From Variovorax sp. V213 (lineage in GTDB: Bacteria; Pseudomonadota; Gammaproteobacteria; Burkholderiales; Burkholderiaceae_C): DNA of 64,000 nt. Below the pieces are notes generated by a model. That model was not told the origin of the DNA. It ran no database searches and worked only from the letters and a program-made list of their open reading frames with translations. Below, in pieces: positions 56,068 through 63,192 of this stretch. Both the position numbers and the translations under genes were made by a program. The stretch lies in contig NZ_AP028664.1 of NCBI RefSeq assembly GCF_041154455.1, forward strand, positions 1,055,001 to 1,119,000. Reading direction: 5' to 3'. Positions within the stretch are counted from its first letter, which is position 1; each line of letters starts with the position of its first letter.

Positions 56068-57369
56068 TCAGGCGTGGGCGGTTGCCGGGTTCGGGCGCGT
56101 TGCGCGCGGCGAGCCCTGCTCGTAGCGGTCCATCGCCAATCCGTCGGTGCGAATCTCCGGACGCTGGCCGGTCACGAGGTCGGAGATGAGCTTGCCCGAG
56201 CCGCAGGCCATGGTCCAGCCGAGCGTGCCGTGGCCGGTGTTGAGGAACAGGTTCGCATAGCGCGTGGCGCCGACGATGGGCGTGCTGTCGGGCGTCATCG
56301 GGCGCAGGCCGGTCCAGAAGGTGGCGCGCGGCAGGTCGCCGCCGGGGAACAGGTCGCTCACCACTTTTTCGAGCGTGGCGCGGCGGTGCGGATTCAGCCG
56401 CAGGTCGAAGCCGCCGAGTTCGGCCATGCCGCCCACGCGAATGCGGTTGTCGAATCGCGTGACGGCCACCTTGTAGGTCTCGTCGAGCACGGTCGATTGC
56501 GGCGCCAGCGCTTCATCGACCAGGGGCACGGTGAGCGAGTAGCCCTTGACGGGGTACACCGGGATGTCGAGACCCAGCGATGCGATGGCGGCGCGCGAAT
56601 AGCTGCCGAAGGCCATCACGTAGCGGTCGGCCGTGAGGATCTTGCCGGCGCTGGTGCGCACACCTGTGATGCGGTCGCCCGCCATCTCCAGGCCTTCGAC
56701 CGCCTGGCCGAAGCGGAAGTCCACGCCCATGCCGCGCGCGATGTCTGCGAGGCCCCGGGTGAACAAGTGGCAGTCGCCGGTCTCGTCGTTCGGCAGGCGC
56801 AGGCCGCCGGTGAGCCGGTCGCGAGCGCCGGCCAGCGCGGGTTCGACACGCGCGAGCGCATCGCGGTCGAGCAGTTCGTAGGGCACGCCGCATTCCTCGA
56901 GCACCGCGATGTCGCGCTGCACCGCGTCGAGCTGCGCCTGGGTGCGAAACAGCTGCAGCGTGCCGCCGGTGCGGTGCTCGTAGTGCAAGCCGGTGTCCGC
57001 GCGCAGTTGCTGCAGGCAGCCGCGGCTGTATTCGGCCACGCGCATCATGCGTTCCTTGTTGACCGCGTAGCGCTCGGGCGAGCAGTTGCGCAGCATCGCG
57101 GCCATCCAGCGCAGCTGGAACAGCGTGCCATCGGGGCGGATCGACAGCGGCGCGTGCTTCTGGAACATCCACTTGATGGCCTTGAGCGGAATGCCCGGCG
57201 CGGCCCATGGCGTCGAATAGCCCGGCGACACCTGCCCGGCATTGCCGAAGCTGGTTTCTTCAGCGGGGCCGGCCTGCCGGTCGAGCAGCGTCACGTCGGC
57301 GCCCGAGCGCGCGAGATAGTAGGCCGTCGTGGTGCCGATCACGCCGCCGCCGAGAACGATGACTTTCAT
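56068..57369 (-). CDS. dadA: D-amino acid dehydrogenase small subunit DadA
   Basis: A 433-residue FAD enzyme. The dinucleotide motif VLGGGVIGTTTAYYLARSGADVTLLDR is at the N-terminus, followed by the DadA signature FGNAGQVSPGYSTPWAAPGIP; the C-terminal FLNTGHGTLGWTMACGSG is typical. It oxidises D-alanine and other D-amino acids to 2-oxo acids and passes electrons to the respiratory chain from the cytoplasmic face of the membrane. The gene faces an Lrp-type regulator across a region with a strong inverted repeat and converges with the Rieske gene. Confidence 0.93.
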   Translation of the reverse strand: MKVIVLGGGVIGTTTAYYLARSGADVTLLDRQAGPAEETSFGNAGQVSPGYSTPWAAPGIPLKAIKWMFQKHAPLSIRPDGTLFQLRWMAAMLRNCSPERYAVNKERMMRVAEYSRGCLQQLRADTGLHYEHRTGGTLQLFRTQAQLDAVQRDIAVLEECGVPYELLDRDALARVEPALAGARDRLTGGLRLPNDETGDCHLFTRGLADIARGMGVDFRFGQAVEGLEMAGDRITGVRTSAGKILTADRYVMAFGSYSRAAIASLGLDIPVYPVKGYSLTVPLVDEALAPQSTVLDETYKVAVTRFDNRIRVGGMAELGGFDLRLNPHRRATLEKVVSDLFPGGDLPRATFWTGLRPMTPDSTPIVGATRYANLFLNTGHGTLGWTMACGSGKLISDLVTGQRPEIRTDGLAMDRYEQGSPRATRPNPATAHA

Positions 57370-57418
57370 GGGTAATTACGCGAATGAAGGTGAATGCATG
57401 GAATCTAAAGTGCACAAT

Positions 57419-57465
57419 GCAGTGGATTTCATTGTTTTTATTGGTTCTGCAGTGAAATCCACTGC
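57419..57465. promoter_or_regulatory. 13-bp inverted repeat, likely operator of the Lrp-type regulator
   Basis: GCAGTGGATTTCA (57419-57431) and TGAAATCCACTGC (57453-57465) are a perfect inverted repeat with 21 bases between, centre-to-centre 34 bp, in an AT-rich stretch between dadA and the Lrp gene. The symmetry and spacing fit binding of an Lrp/AsnC octamer or dimer pair to control both genes. Evidence is the sequence symmetry and position only. Confidence 0.65.
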
Positions 57466-57498
57466 GAAGAATCGCCTTCATGCCCCGTGCGAAGTGAA

Positions 57499-57966
57499 AT
57501 GCCCGAACTCGACCGCATCGACCGCAAGATCCTCGACCTGCTGCAGCGCCAGGGCCGCATTTCCATGACCGAACTCGCCGAGCGCATCGGCCTGTCGGCA
57601 TCGCCTTGTGCCGAGCGCGTGAAGCGCATGGAGCGCGAGGGCGTCATCAGCGGCTACCACGCGCATGTATCGCCCGAGGCGCTGGGAAAGACGCTGCTGG
57701 TGTTCGTCGAAATCAAGCTGTCGGCCAAGTCGGGCGACGTGTTCGACAAGGTGCGCAAGGAACTGCTGCACATGCCCGAGGTGCTCGAATGCCACCTGGT
57801 TTCGGGCAGCTTCGACTACCTGGTGAAGGCGCGCCTGCGGGGCATGAGCGAGTACCGGCACCTGCTGGGCGACATCCTCAAGAAGCTGCCGGTGGCGGCC
57901 GAGTCGCACAGCTACGTGGTGATGGAGGAGATCAAGGAAACGCTGATGCTCGCGGTGGACCGCTGA
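57499..57966 (+). CDS. Lrp/AsnC-family regulator (probable DadR)
   Basis: A 155-residue Lrp-type regulator. The helix-turn-helix is LDRIDRKILDLLQRQGRISMTELAERIGLSASPCAERVKRMEREGVI, and the RAM ligand domain follows (LVFVEIKLSAKSGDVF, CHLVSGSFDYLVKARLRGMSEYRHLL). ATG 57499 is chosen; a GTG at 57487 would add four residues, and neither has a strong ribosome binding site. It is divergent from dadA, which in related bacteria is controlled by such a regulator (DadR/BkdR type) responding to L-alanine. It probably also controls itself. Confidence 0.9.
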   Translation: MPELDRIDRKILDLLQRQGRISMTELAERIGLSASPCAERVKRMEREGVISGYHAHVSPEALGKTLLVFVEIKLSAKSGDVFDKVRKELLHMPEVLECHLVSGSFDYLVKARLRGMSEYRHLLGDILKKLPVAAESHSYVVMEEIKETLMLAVDR

Positions 57967-58022
57967 GCGAGTTTCCTGCGGGCTACGATGGCGCTGCATT
58001 CACACCCCACAAGGACATCGGC

Positions 58023-58421
58023 ATGAGCATCACGGTCCGGCGCGACGGCACCACGGGTACGCGTCACATTCTCAAGATCCGCAACCATGAAATTGCCATC
58101 GACGCCTCGCCGGCCGGCGGCGGCAGCGATGCGGGGCCCGAGCCCCACGACCTGTACGACGCCTCGCTGGCCGCCTGCAAGGCGCTCACCGTGCTGCTCT
58201 ACGCGCGCCGCAAGGGCATGCCGGTGGAGGACATCGAGGTGGTGGTCGATCGCGACGACAGCGAGGAACGCAAGGGCGTCTACCGCCTGAAGTCGAGCCT
58301 GCGCCTGACCGGCGAACTCACCGAGGCGCAGCGCGACGAGCTGCTGCGCGTCGCGGGCAAGTGCCCGGTGCACCGGCTCATGACCGAGGTGAAGACGGAG
58401 ATCGAAACCGGCTGGGCTTGA
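58023..58421 (+). CDS. OsmC-family peroxiredoxin-like protein
   Basis: A 132-residue OsmC/Ohr-fold protein. The two redox cysteines are Cys52 in DASLAACKALTVLLYARRKGMPVEDIEV and Cys115 in AGKCPVHRLMTEVKTEI. Such proteins reduce organic hydroperoxides using dihydrolipoyl or other dithiols. It has a complete length and its own start (ATG 58023) 56 bases after the Lrp gene, on the same strand, and converges with the HxlR gene. Confidence 0.9.
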   Translation: MSITVRRDGTTGTRHILKIRNHEIAIDASPAGGGSDAGPEPHDLYDASLAACKALTVLLYARRKGMPVEDIEVVVDRDDSEERKGVYRLKSSLRLTGELTEAQRDELLRVAGKCPVHRLMTEVKTEIETGWA

Positions 58422-58434
58422 GCGGTCCGCTCAC

Positions 58435-58767
58435 TCAGCCCGCAGCGCTCGCGCGCCTGGCGTAGCGCTCGCCCCAATCGGCCAGGGGGCCGAGCGCTGC
58501 ATTGAGCGATGCGCCGAGCCTGGTCTCGGAGTATTCCACCCGCGGCGGCACTTCGTGGAACACCTCGCGGTGCACGAGGCCGTCCGCCTCCAGTTCGCGC
58601 AGCTGCTGGATCAGCATCTTCTCGCTGATGTCGGGCAAGAGCCGTTTCAGCTCGCCGAAGCGGCGCGCCTGCACATGGAGCTCCCAGAGGATCACAGCCT
58701 TCCACTTGCCGCCGATGACCTCGAACGCGGGCCCGATGCCGCAGTTGTAGGGCTTCTTTGCCTTCAT
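58435..58767 (-). CDS. HxlR-family transcriptional regulator
   Basis: A 110-residue winged helix regulator. NCGIGPAFEVIGGKWKAVILWELHVQARRFGELKRLLPDISEKMLIQQLRELEADGLVHREVFHEVPPRVEYSET is the HxlR signature, including the conserved N-terminal cysteine that in several members senses aldehydes or oxidants. ATG 58767 is used; a start 12 bases earlier is also possible. It is divergent from the imine-reductase-like gene and most likely represses it through the inverted repeat between them. Confidence 0.92.
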   Translation of the reverse strand: MKAKKPYNCGIGPAFEVIGGKWKAVILWELHVQARRFGELKRLLPDISEKMLIQQLRELEADGLVHREVFHEVPPRVEYSETRLGASLNAALGPLADWGERYARRASAAG

Positions 58768-58794
58768 GCGTCGTTCCAATACATACGTTTTGGT

Positions 58795-58849
58795 AAGTAC
58801 CTCACTTTATGGTAGGTACTTGACCATTGGCAAGTGGTATTCCTACGAT
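58795..58849 (+). promoter_or_regulatory. HxlR operator and promoter of the dehydrogenase gene
   Basis: AAGTACCT (58795-58802) and AGGTACTT (58814-58821) form a perfect inverted repeat with 11 bases between. TTGACC (58820-58825) overlaps its right arm and is a good -35; TACGAT (58844-58849), 18 bases on, is a fair -10. A repressor bound here would block RNA polymerase on the plus-strand gene, whose start is 43 bases downstream. The same repeat lies 28 bases from the HxlR start. Confidence 0.6.
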
Positions 58850-58891
58850 GCAGGCGTCATCACAACCTACAGTATCTGCACTGGAATCACC

Positions 58892-59761
58892 ATGAGCAAC
58901 GAGGAGGTTTCCGTTCTGGGCCTGGGCTCGATGGGCAGCACCATCGCACGGCTTTATCTGGACCAGGGCTACAAGGTCACGGTGTGGAACCGCACGGCGG
59001 AGAAAGCCGATGCGCTGGCCGCGAAAGGCGCAGTGCCGGCGCGCAGCGCAGCCGAAGCGGTGCGCGCCGCGAAGGTCGCGGTGATGTGCGTCTACGACTA
59101 CCGCGCCGCCGATGCGATCCTTGCATCGGACGGCGTCGCCGCGGCGATGGATGGCCGCCTGCTGGTCCAGCTGACCACCGGCAGCCCCCGCGACGCGCTC
59201 GCGGCCGAGGCCTGGGCCCATCGGCATGGCGCCAGCCATCTCGAAGGCGCGATCCAGGCCGCGCCGGACCAGATGGGGCAGCCCGACACCCCAATCCTCA
59301 TGTCGGGCGCGCAAGCCGTTTTCCGCGAGGCCGAGCCGCTGCTGAAGGCTTTGGGCGGCGGCATCGTGTACCTGGGCGAGAAGGCCAGCGCCGCGGCGGC
59401 CATGGACCTGGCGACGCTCTCCACCATCTATGGCACGCTGCTCGGGTTCATGCACGGCGCGCGCATCGCCGAGCACGAGGGGTTCGACGTGGCCGAGTAC
59501 GGCCGCATCGTGGCCGGGATCATGCCGACCTTCGCTGCCTTCCTTCAGCACGAGGGCGCCGTGATCCAGTCCGGCGACTTCGCAGTCTCGCAGAGTCCGA
59601 TGCGCATCTCGGTCGAGGCGACGCAACGCATCCTGCAGACGGCGAAGGAGGCGGGCATCAGCACCGAATTCCCCGCTTTCGCCGCGGGCCTTTTCAAGCG
59701 CGCCGATGCGGCGGGGCTCGGCGGCGAGGAGATCGCGGCGCTGATCAAGCTGCTGCGCTGA
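58892..59761 (+). CDS. NAD(P)-dependent beta-hydroxyacid dehydrogenase / imine-reductase-like
   Basis: A 289-residue protein. The N-terminal Rossmann domain reads VLGLGSMGSTIARLYLDQGYKVTVWNRTAEKADALAAKGA; the WNRT turn favours NADPH. The C-terminal domain is all-helical, with YGTLLGFMHGARIAEHEGFDVAEYGRIV at the interdomain helix. The pattern fits imine reductases or close relatives better than 3-hydroxyisobutyrate dehydrogenase, because the catalytic lysine position (usually GxxxN-K) is not seen there. The gene is divergent from the HxlR regulator and probably controlled by it. Substrate unknown. Confidence 0.83.
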   Translation: MSNEEVSVLGLGSMGSTIARLYLDQGYKVTVWNRTAEKADALAAKGAVPARSAAEAVRAAKVAVMCVYDYRAADAILASDGVAAAMDGRLLVQLTTGSPRDALAAEAWAHRHGASHLEGAIQAAPDQMGQPDTPILMSGAQAVFREAEPLLKALGGGIVYLGEKASAAAAMDLATLSTIYGTLLGFMHGARIAEHEGFDVAEYGRIVAGIMPTFAAFLQHEGAVIQSGDFAVSQSPMRISVEATQRILQTAKEAGISTEFPAFAAGLFKRADAAGLGGEEIAALIKLLR

Positions 59762-59904
59762 CACGGCGGGCGACCCGCCCCCGCCCATGCGGTGCACCTG
59801 AAACCTCCCCCGGGGCACGGCCAAAAGGCGTGGTCAGGTCCAATTTGGGGCGACGAATTACACTAGCCGGCTACCCCCGCGCCGTCTACAGGACACTTTC
59901 AACA

Positions 59905-60801
59905 ATGAAGTGGGTCATTCTTGCCATCTTCGCGCTCAGCGCGCTCTACGTTCATTTCCGCGGCCAGGTCCGGCATCGTTTCTTCAGGCAGCTGTCTGAT
60001 CACTCGACCTTCCTGGCGCCGTTGAACGCCTTCATGTACATCTTCTCGAAGGTGCCGAGCACGCCGTACCTGTCGCCCGCGCAGTTTCCCGAAATGCGCG
60101 TGCTCGAGGAGAACTGGCAGGTCATCCGCGAAGAGGCGCTCGCCATGCGCAACGGCGGCAGCATCAAGGCCTCGAGCCAGTTCAACGACGTGGGCTTCAA
60201 CTCCTTCTTCAAGAGCGGCTGGAAGCGCTTCTACCTCAAGTGGTATGACGAGGCGCATCCCTCGGCGGCCGTGCTGTGCCCGCGCACCACCGAGCTGCTC
60301 AAGGGCATCGGTACCATCAAGGCGGCTATGTTCGCCGAGCTGCCGCCAGGCAGCCGCCTCGTGCGCCACCGCGATCCCTTCGCCGGTTCGCTGCGCTACC
60401 ACCTGGGCCTGTGGACGCCGGGCGTAGAGGGCTGCTACATCGACGTGGACGGCCAGCGCTACCACTGGCGCGACGGCGAGGCCGTGGTGTTCGACGAAAC
60501 CTACATTCACTACGCCGAGAACACGACCGATCACGACCGCGTGATCCTGTTCTGCGACATCGAGCGCCCGCTGAAGTACCGCTGGGCCAGCGCCGTGAAC
60601 CGCTGGTTCGCCAAGAACCTGCTCGCCGCCGCCAGCTCGCCCAACGAGGCAGGCGACAAGACGGGCGGTATCAACCGCGCGTTCAAGTACATCTACCAGA
60701 TCCGCGTGGTCGGCAAGCGGCTCAAGGCCTGGGACAAGCGCGTGTACTACCTCGTGAAGTGGTCGATCTTCGGCGGCCTCGCCCTCTGGATCTTCTGGTA
60801 A
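59905..60801 (+). CDS. lpxO: Lipid A hydroxylase LpxO-like (aspartyl/asparaginyl beta-hydroxylase fold)
   Basis: A 298-residue Fe(II)/2-oxoglutarate dioxygenase anchored by hydrophobic ends (MKWVILAIFALSALYVHF and KWSIFGGLALWIFW). The domain has PGSRLVRHRDPFAGSLRYHLGLWTP (first His-x-Asp of the iron site) and DGEAVVFDETYIHYAENTTDHDRVILFCDIERP (second His and 2-oxoglutarate-binding Arg). This architecture is that of LpxO, which adds a 2-hydroxyl to secondary lipid A acyl chains at the inner membrane. TACACT at 59859 is a possible -10 before it. Confidence 0.87.
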   Translation: MKWVILAIFALSALYVHFRGQVRHRFFRQLSDHSTFLAPLNAFMYIFSKVPSTPYLSPAQFPEMRVLEENWQVIREEALAMRNGGSIKASSQFNDVGFNSFFKSGWKRFYLKWYDEAHPSAAVLCPRTTELLKGIGTIKAAMFAELPPGSRLVRHRDPFAGSLRYHLGLWTPGVEGCYIDVDGQRYHWRDGEAVVFDETYIHYAENTTDHDRVILFCDIERPLKYRWASAVNRWFAKNLLAAASSPNEAGDKTGGINRAFKYIYQIRVVGKRLKAWDKRVYYLVKWSIFGGLALWIFW

Positions 60802-60848
60802 GGCGCAAGCCGCGCTTCGCGGTGCCCGCCGGCCACCGCGGCCAGCCC

Positions 60849-61073
60849 ATGTCCCTCGCAGACAAACACCTGCCCCTGCCGATCGACCGTGCCAGCGCCC
60901 AGGCGCTGATCGAGGCCGTACAGTCCGAAGCCGCGGCGCAGCGGCTCGCCTTGCGCGTGCCCCCGCCCGAGCCCACCACCTGCTGCGGGCGCGGCTGCAA
61001 CGGCTGCGTGTGGGAGGGCTGGCTCGCGGCCATCGCGTACTGGCGCGACGAGGCGTCTCTGCTGCTGGCTTAG
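60849..61073 (+). CDS. Oxidoreductase-like domain small protein
   Basis: A 74-residue protein with the C-terminal motif PPPEPTTCCGRGCNGCVWEGWLAAIAYWRDEA, the oxidoreductase-like domain (PF09791 type) found at the end of some NAD(P)H-oxidoreductases and as free small proteins in betaproteobacteria. Its four cysteines (CCxxxCxxC) suggest metal or cluster binding. It begins 48 bases after lpxO on the same strand, and its last four bases overlap the end of the convergent deaminase gene. Confidence 0.85.
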   Translation: MSLADKHLPLPIDRASAQALIEAVQSEAAAQRLALRVPPPEPTTCCGRGCNGCVWEGWLAAIAYWRDEASLLLA

Positions 61074-61546
61074 CGAGATTCCCAGAAGCCGCGGTGCGTG
61101 GCGATCATCTCTTCCGCCACCTCGGGCACCGGGCCGATGACCTCGATCTTCTTCTGTCCGCGCGCGAACACCTCGCGGCAGGGCAGGCTCAGCGTGGGGT
61201 TCTCGGGGTGGTCGCCCGTGAGCGCGAGCAGGGCGCTTTCCTCGGCGCCATAGACGATGCGGCCGATGTGGGCCCAGTAGCTGGTTCCCGCACACATCGC
61301 GCAAGGCTCGAAGGTCGTGACCAGCGTGCATTGCCAGAGGTAGTCGGCCGGCCAGTTCTGCGCGGCGTGGCGCGCCAGCGTGGCTTCCGCGTGGTTCACC
61401 GTGTCGATGTTGCCCTGCTCGGCCAGGATGGTTTCGCCGTCGGGCGCAACGAGCACGGCGCCGAAGGGATGGCGGCCGATGGCCATGGCGCGCCGGGCGA
61501 CCTCGTCGGCGCGGCGCAGTGCGCGGATGATCTGGTCGCGTGTCAT
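61070..61546 (-). CDS. Nucleoside/nucleobase deaminase (second copy type)
   Basis: A 158-residue CDA-fold zinc deaminase. The zinc site is VNHAEATLARHAA (His and Glu) with EPCAMCAGTSYWAHIGRIVYG (PCxxC). It is a paralogue of the deaminase at 53.1 kb: both have the AGxxxW-x-x-IGR-V-x-G run and a tail with LPCREVF and IGPxPE..EE..ATHRGFW-like features. It lies at the end of the ABC transporter unit on the minus strand, 10 bases after the permease gene, which suggests action on the imported compound. Confidence 0.88.
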   Translation of the reverse strand: MTRDQIIRALRRADEVARRAMAIGRHPFGAVLVAPDGETILAEQGNIDTVNHAEATLARHAAQNWPADYLWQCTLVTTFEPCAMCAGTSYWAHIGRIVYGAEESALLALTGDHPENPTLSLPCREVFARGQKKIEVIGPVPEVAEEMIATHRGFWESR

Positions 61547-61556
61547 TCGCCGCGCA

Positions 61557-62327
61557 TCATTGGTTCTGGGAGCCTCGATGCGCCCAGCCGGTCGTATGCT
61601 TCTCGATCACGCTGAAGAGTTCGTACATCAGCATGGCCATGGCGCCGACCACCATCAGGCCCGCGAAGGCCAGGCCCATCTGCATGGCCGAGCCGGCCGA
61701 GATGAGCAGGTAGCCGATGCCTTCGTTGGCCGCGGTCATCTCGCTCACCGTGGTGCCGACGAACGCCAGCGTGATCGCCACTTTCAGCGAGCCGAAGAAG
61801 TAGGGCATGGAGCGCGGCAGGCCGATCTTCATGAGCACGTCCCAGCGCTTGGCGCCGAGCACGCGCAGCACGTCTTCAAGCTCGGGCTCCAGCGTGGCGA
61901 GGCCGGTCGCGATGTTGACCATGATCGGGAAGAAGCTGATCAGGAAGGCCGTGAGAATGGCCGGGCCGACGCCGATGCCGAACCACACCACGAGGATGGG
62001 CACGAAGGCCGCCTTGGGCAGCGCATTGAAGGCCGTCATGAGCGGATAGATCGCCGCATACGCGATGCGCGAACTGCCGATCACGAAGCCCAGCAGCACG
62101 CCCACCACGATGGCCAGCCCGAAGCCCGCCATCGTGACCCAGAAGGTGCGCCACGCATGGCCCGCGATGATTTCCTTGAATTCCCAGAACTGGGTCCAGA
62201 TGCGCAGCGGGCTCGGAAAGATGAAGTCCGACACGCCGAAGCCCGCGCAGATTACCTGCCACAGCAGGATGACTGCGATGAGCAGCAGCCAGGGCGACCA
62301 GCGTTCGAGTTGCTTGGTGTTCTTCAT
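61557..62327 (-). CDS. ABC transporter permease (NitT/TauT type)
   Basis: A 256-residue inner-membrane permease with about six helices. It has the permease motif EPELEDVLRVLGAKRWDVLMKIGLPRSMPYFFGSLKVAITLAFVGTTVSEM, with the EAA-like loop that contacts the ATPase, and a typical end MGLAFAGLMVVGAMAMLMYELFSVIEKHTTGW. ATG 62327 is the start; the longer frame above it lies in the ATPase gene. It is followed by the deaminase gene and preceded by the ATPase gene (7-base gap). Confidence 0.9.
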   Translation of the reverse strand: MKNTKQLERWSPWLLLIAVILLWQVICAGFGVSDFIFPSPLRIWTQFWEFKEIIAGHAWRTFWVTMAGFGLAIVVGVLLGFVIGSSRIAYAAIYPLMTAFNALPKAAFVPILVVWFGIGVGPAILTAFLISFFPIMVNIATGLATLEPELEDVLRVLGAKRWDVLMKIGLPRSMPYFFGSLKVAITLAFVGTTVSEMTAANEGIGYLLISAGSAMQMGLAFAGLMVVGAMAMLMYELFSVIEKHTTGWAHRGSQNQ

Positions 62328-62334
62328 GGCGCGC

Positions 62335-63192
62335 TCAGTGAGACGCTGCGGCAGCGGTTTGCGCCGCGCTGATGCCCGTATTGCGGATGGCGCCAATGTG
62401 CCCGCGCAGCTCCAGCACGATGTCGGTGAATTCCTTGGTGTAGGTGAGCTCCAGCTCGCGCGGACGCGGCAGCTCGATTTCGCGCTTGACCACAAAGCGG
62501 CCCGGGCTCTTGCTCATGACGTACACCGTGTCGGCCAGGAACACCGATTCGCGCAGGTCGTGCGTCACCAGGATGACGTTGAACTGCTGCTCGGTCCAGA
62601 GGTCGCGCAGGATGCACCAGAGCTCCTCGCGCGTGAAGGCGTCGAGCGCCCCGAAAGGCTCGTCGAGCAGCAGCATCTTGGGCTCGTGGATGAGCGCACG
62701 GCAAATGCTTGCGCGCTGCTGCATGCCGCCCGAGAGCTGCCACGGAAACTTGTCTTCGTAGCCCGCGAGGCCCACCTTCTGCAGCAGCTTGCGCGCGCGC
62801 TCGACGTATTCCTTGCGCCTGGCCTTGAAGTTCGAGCGGTAGGGTTCGACGATTTCGAGCGGCAGCAGCACGTTGTCGACCGTGGTGCGCCACGGCAGCA
62901 GCGAAGGCGCCTGGAAGGCCATGCCAGAGATCTTGAGCGGCCCGGTCACGGGCTGGCCGTCGATGCGGATCTTGCCCATCGACGGCATCTTGAGACCCGT
63001 GGTGAGCTTCATGAAGGTCGACTTGCCGCAGCCCGAGGGGCCGACGATGGCAATGAACTCGCCGCGCTTCACCTGCAGGTCGATGGCTTCGACCGCGAAG
63101 TGGTTGGCGCGCAGCAGCTCTTCGTTGTAGGCGAGCCAGACGTCCTGGAAATCGACGAAGGGAGCAGCAGCCGCGCCCGATGCGTCCGCCAT
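62335..63192 (-). CDS. ABC transporter ATP-binding protein (NitT/TauT type)
   Basis: A 285-residue ATPase of the SsuB/TauB type. Walker A is VGPSGCGKST (about residues 52-61), the Q-loop is in GMAFQAPSLLPWRT, the signature LSGGMQQRASICRAL, Walker B MLLLDEPFGALD and H-loop VTHDLRES. Start ATG 63192 overlaps the last base of the binding-protein stop (TGATG). It drives uptake with the permease and the binding protein on either side. Confidence 0.93.
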   Translation of the reverse strand: MADASGAAAAPFVDFQDVWLAYNEELLRANHFAVEAIDLQVKRGEFIAIVGPSGCGKSTFMKLTTGLKMPSMGKIRIDGQPVTGPLKISGMAFQAPSLLPWRTTVDNVLLPLEIVEPYRSNFKARRKEYVERARKLLQKVGLAGYEDKFPWQLSGGMQQRASICRALIHEPKMLLLDEPFGALDAFTREELWCILRDLWTEQQFNVILVTHDLRESVFLADTVYVMSKSPGRFVVKREIELPRPRELELTYTKEFTDIVLELRGHIGAIRNTGISAAQTAAAASH

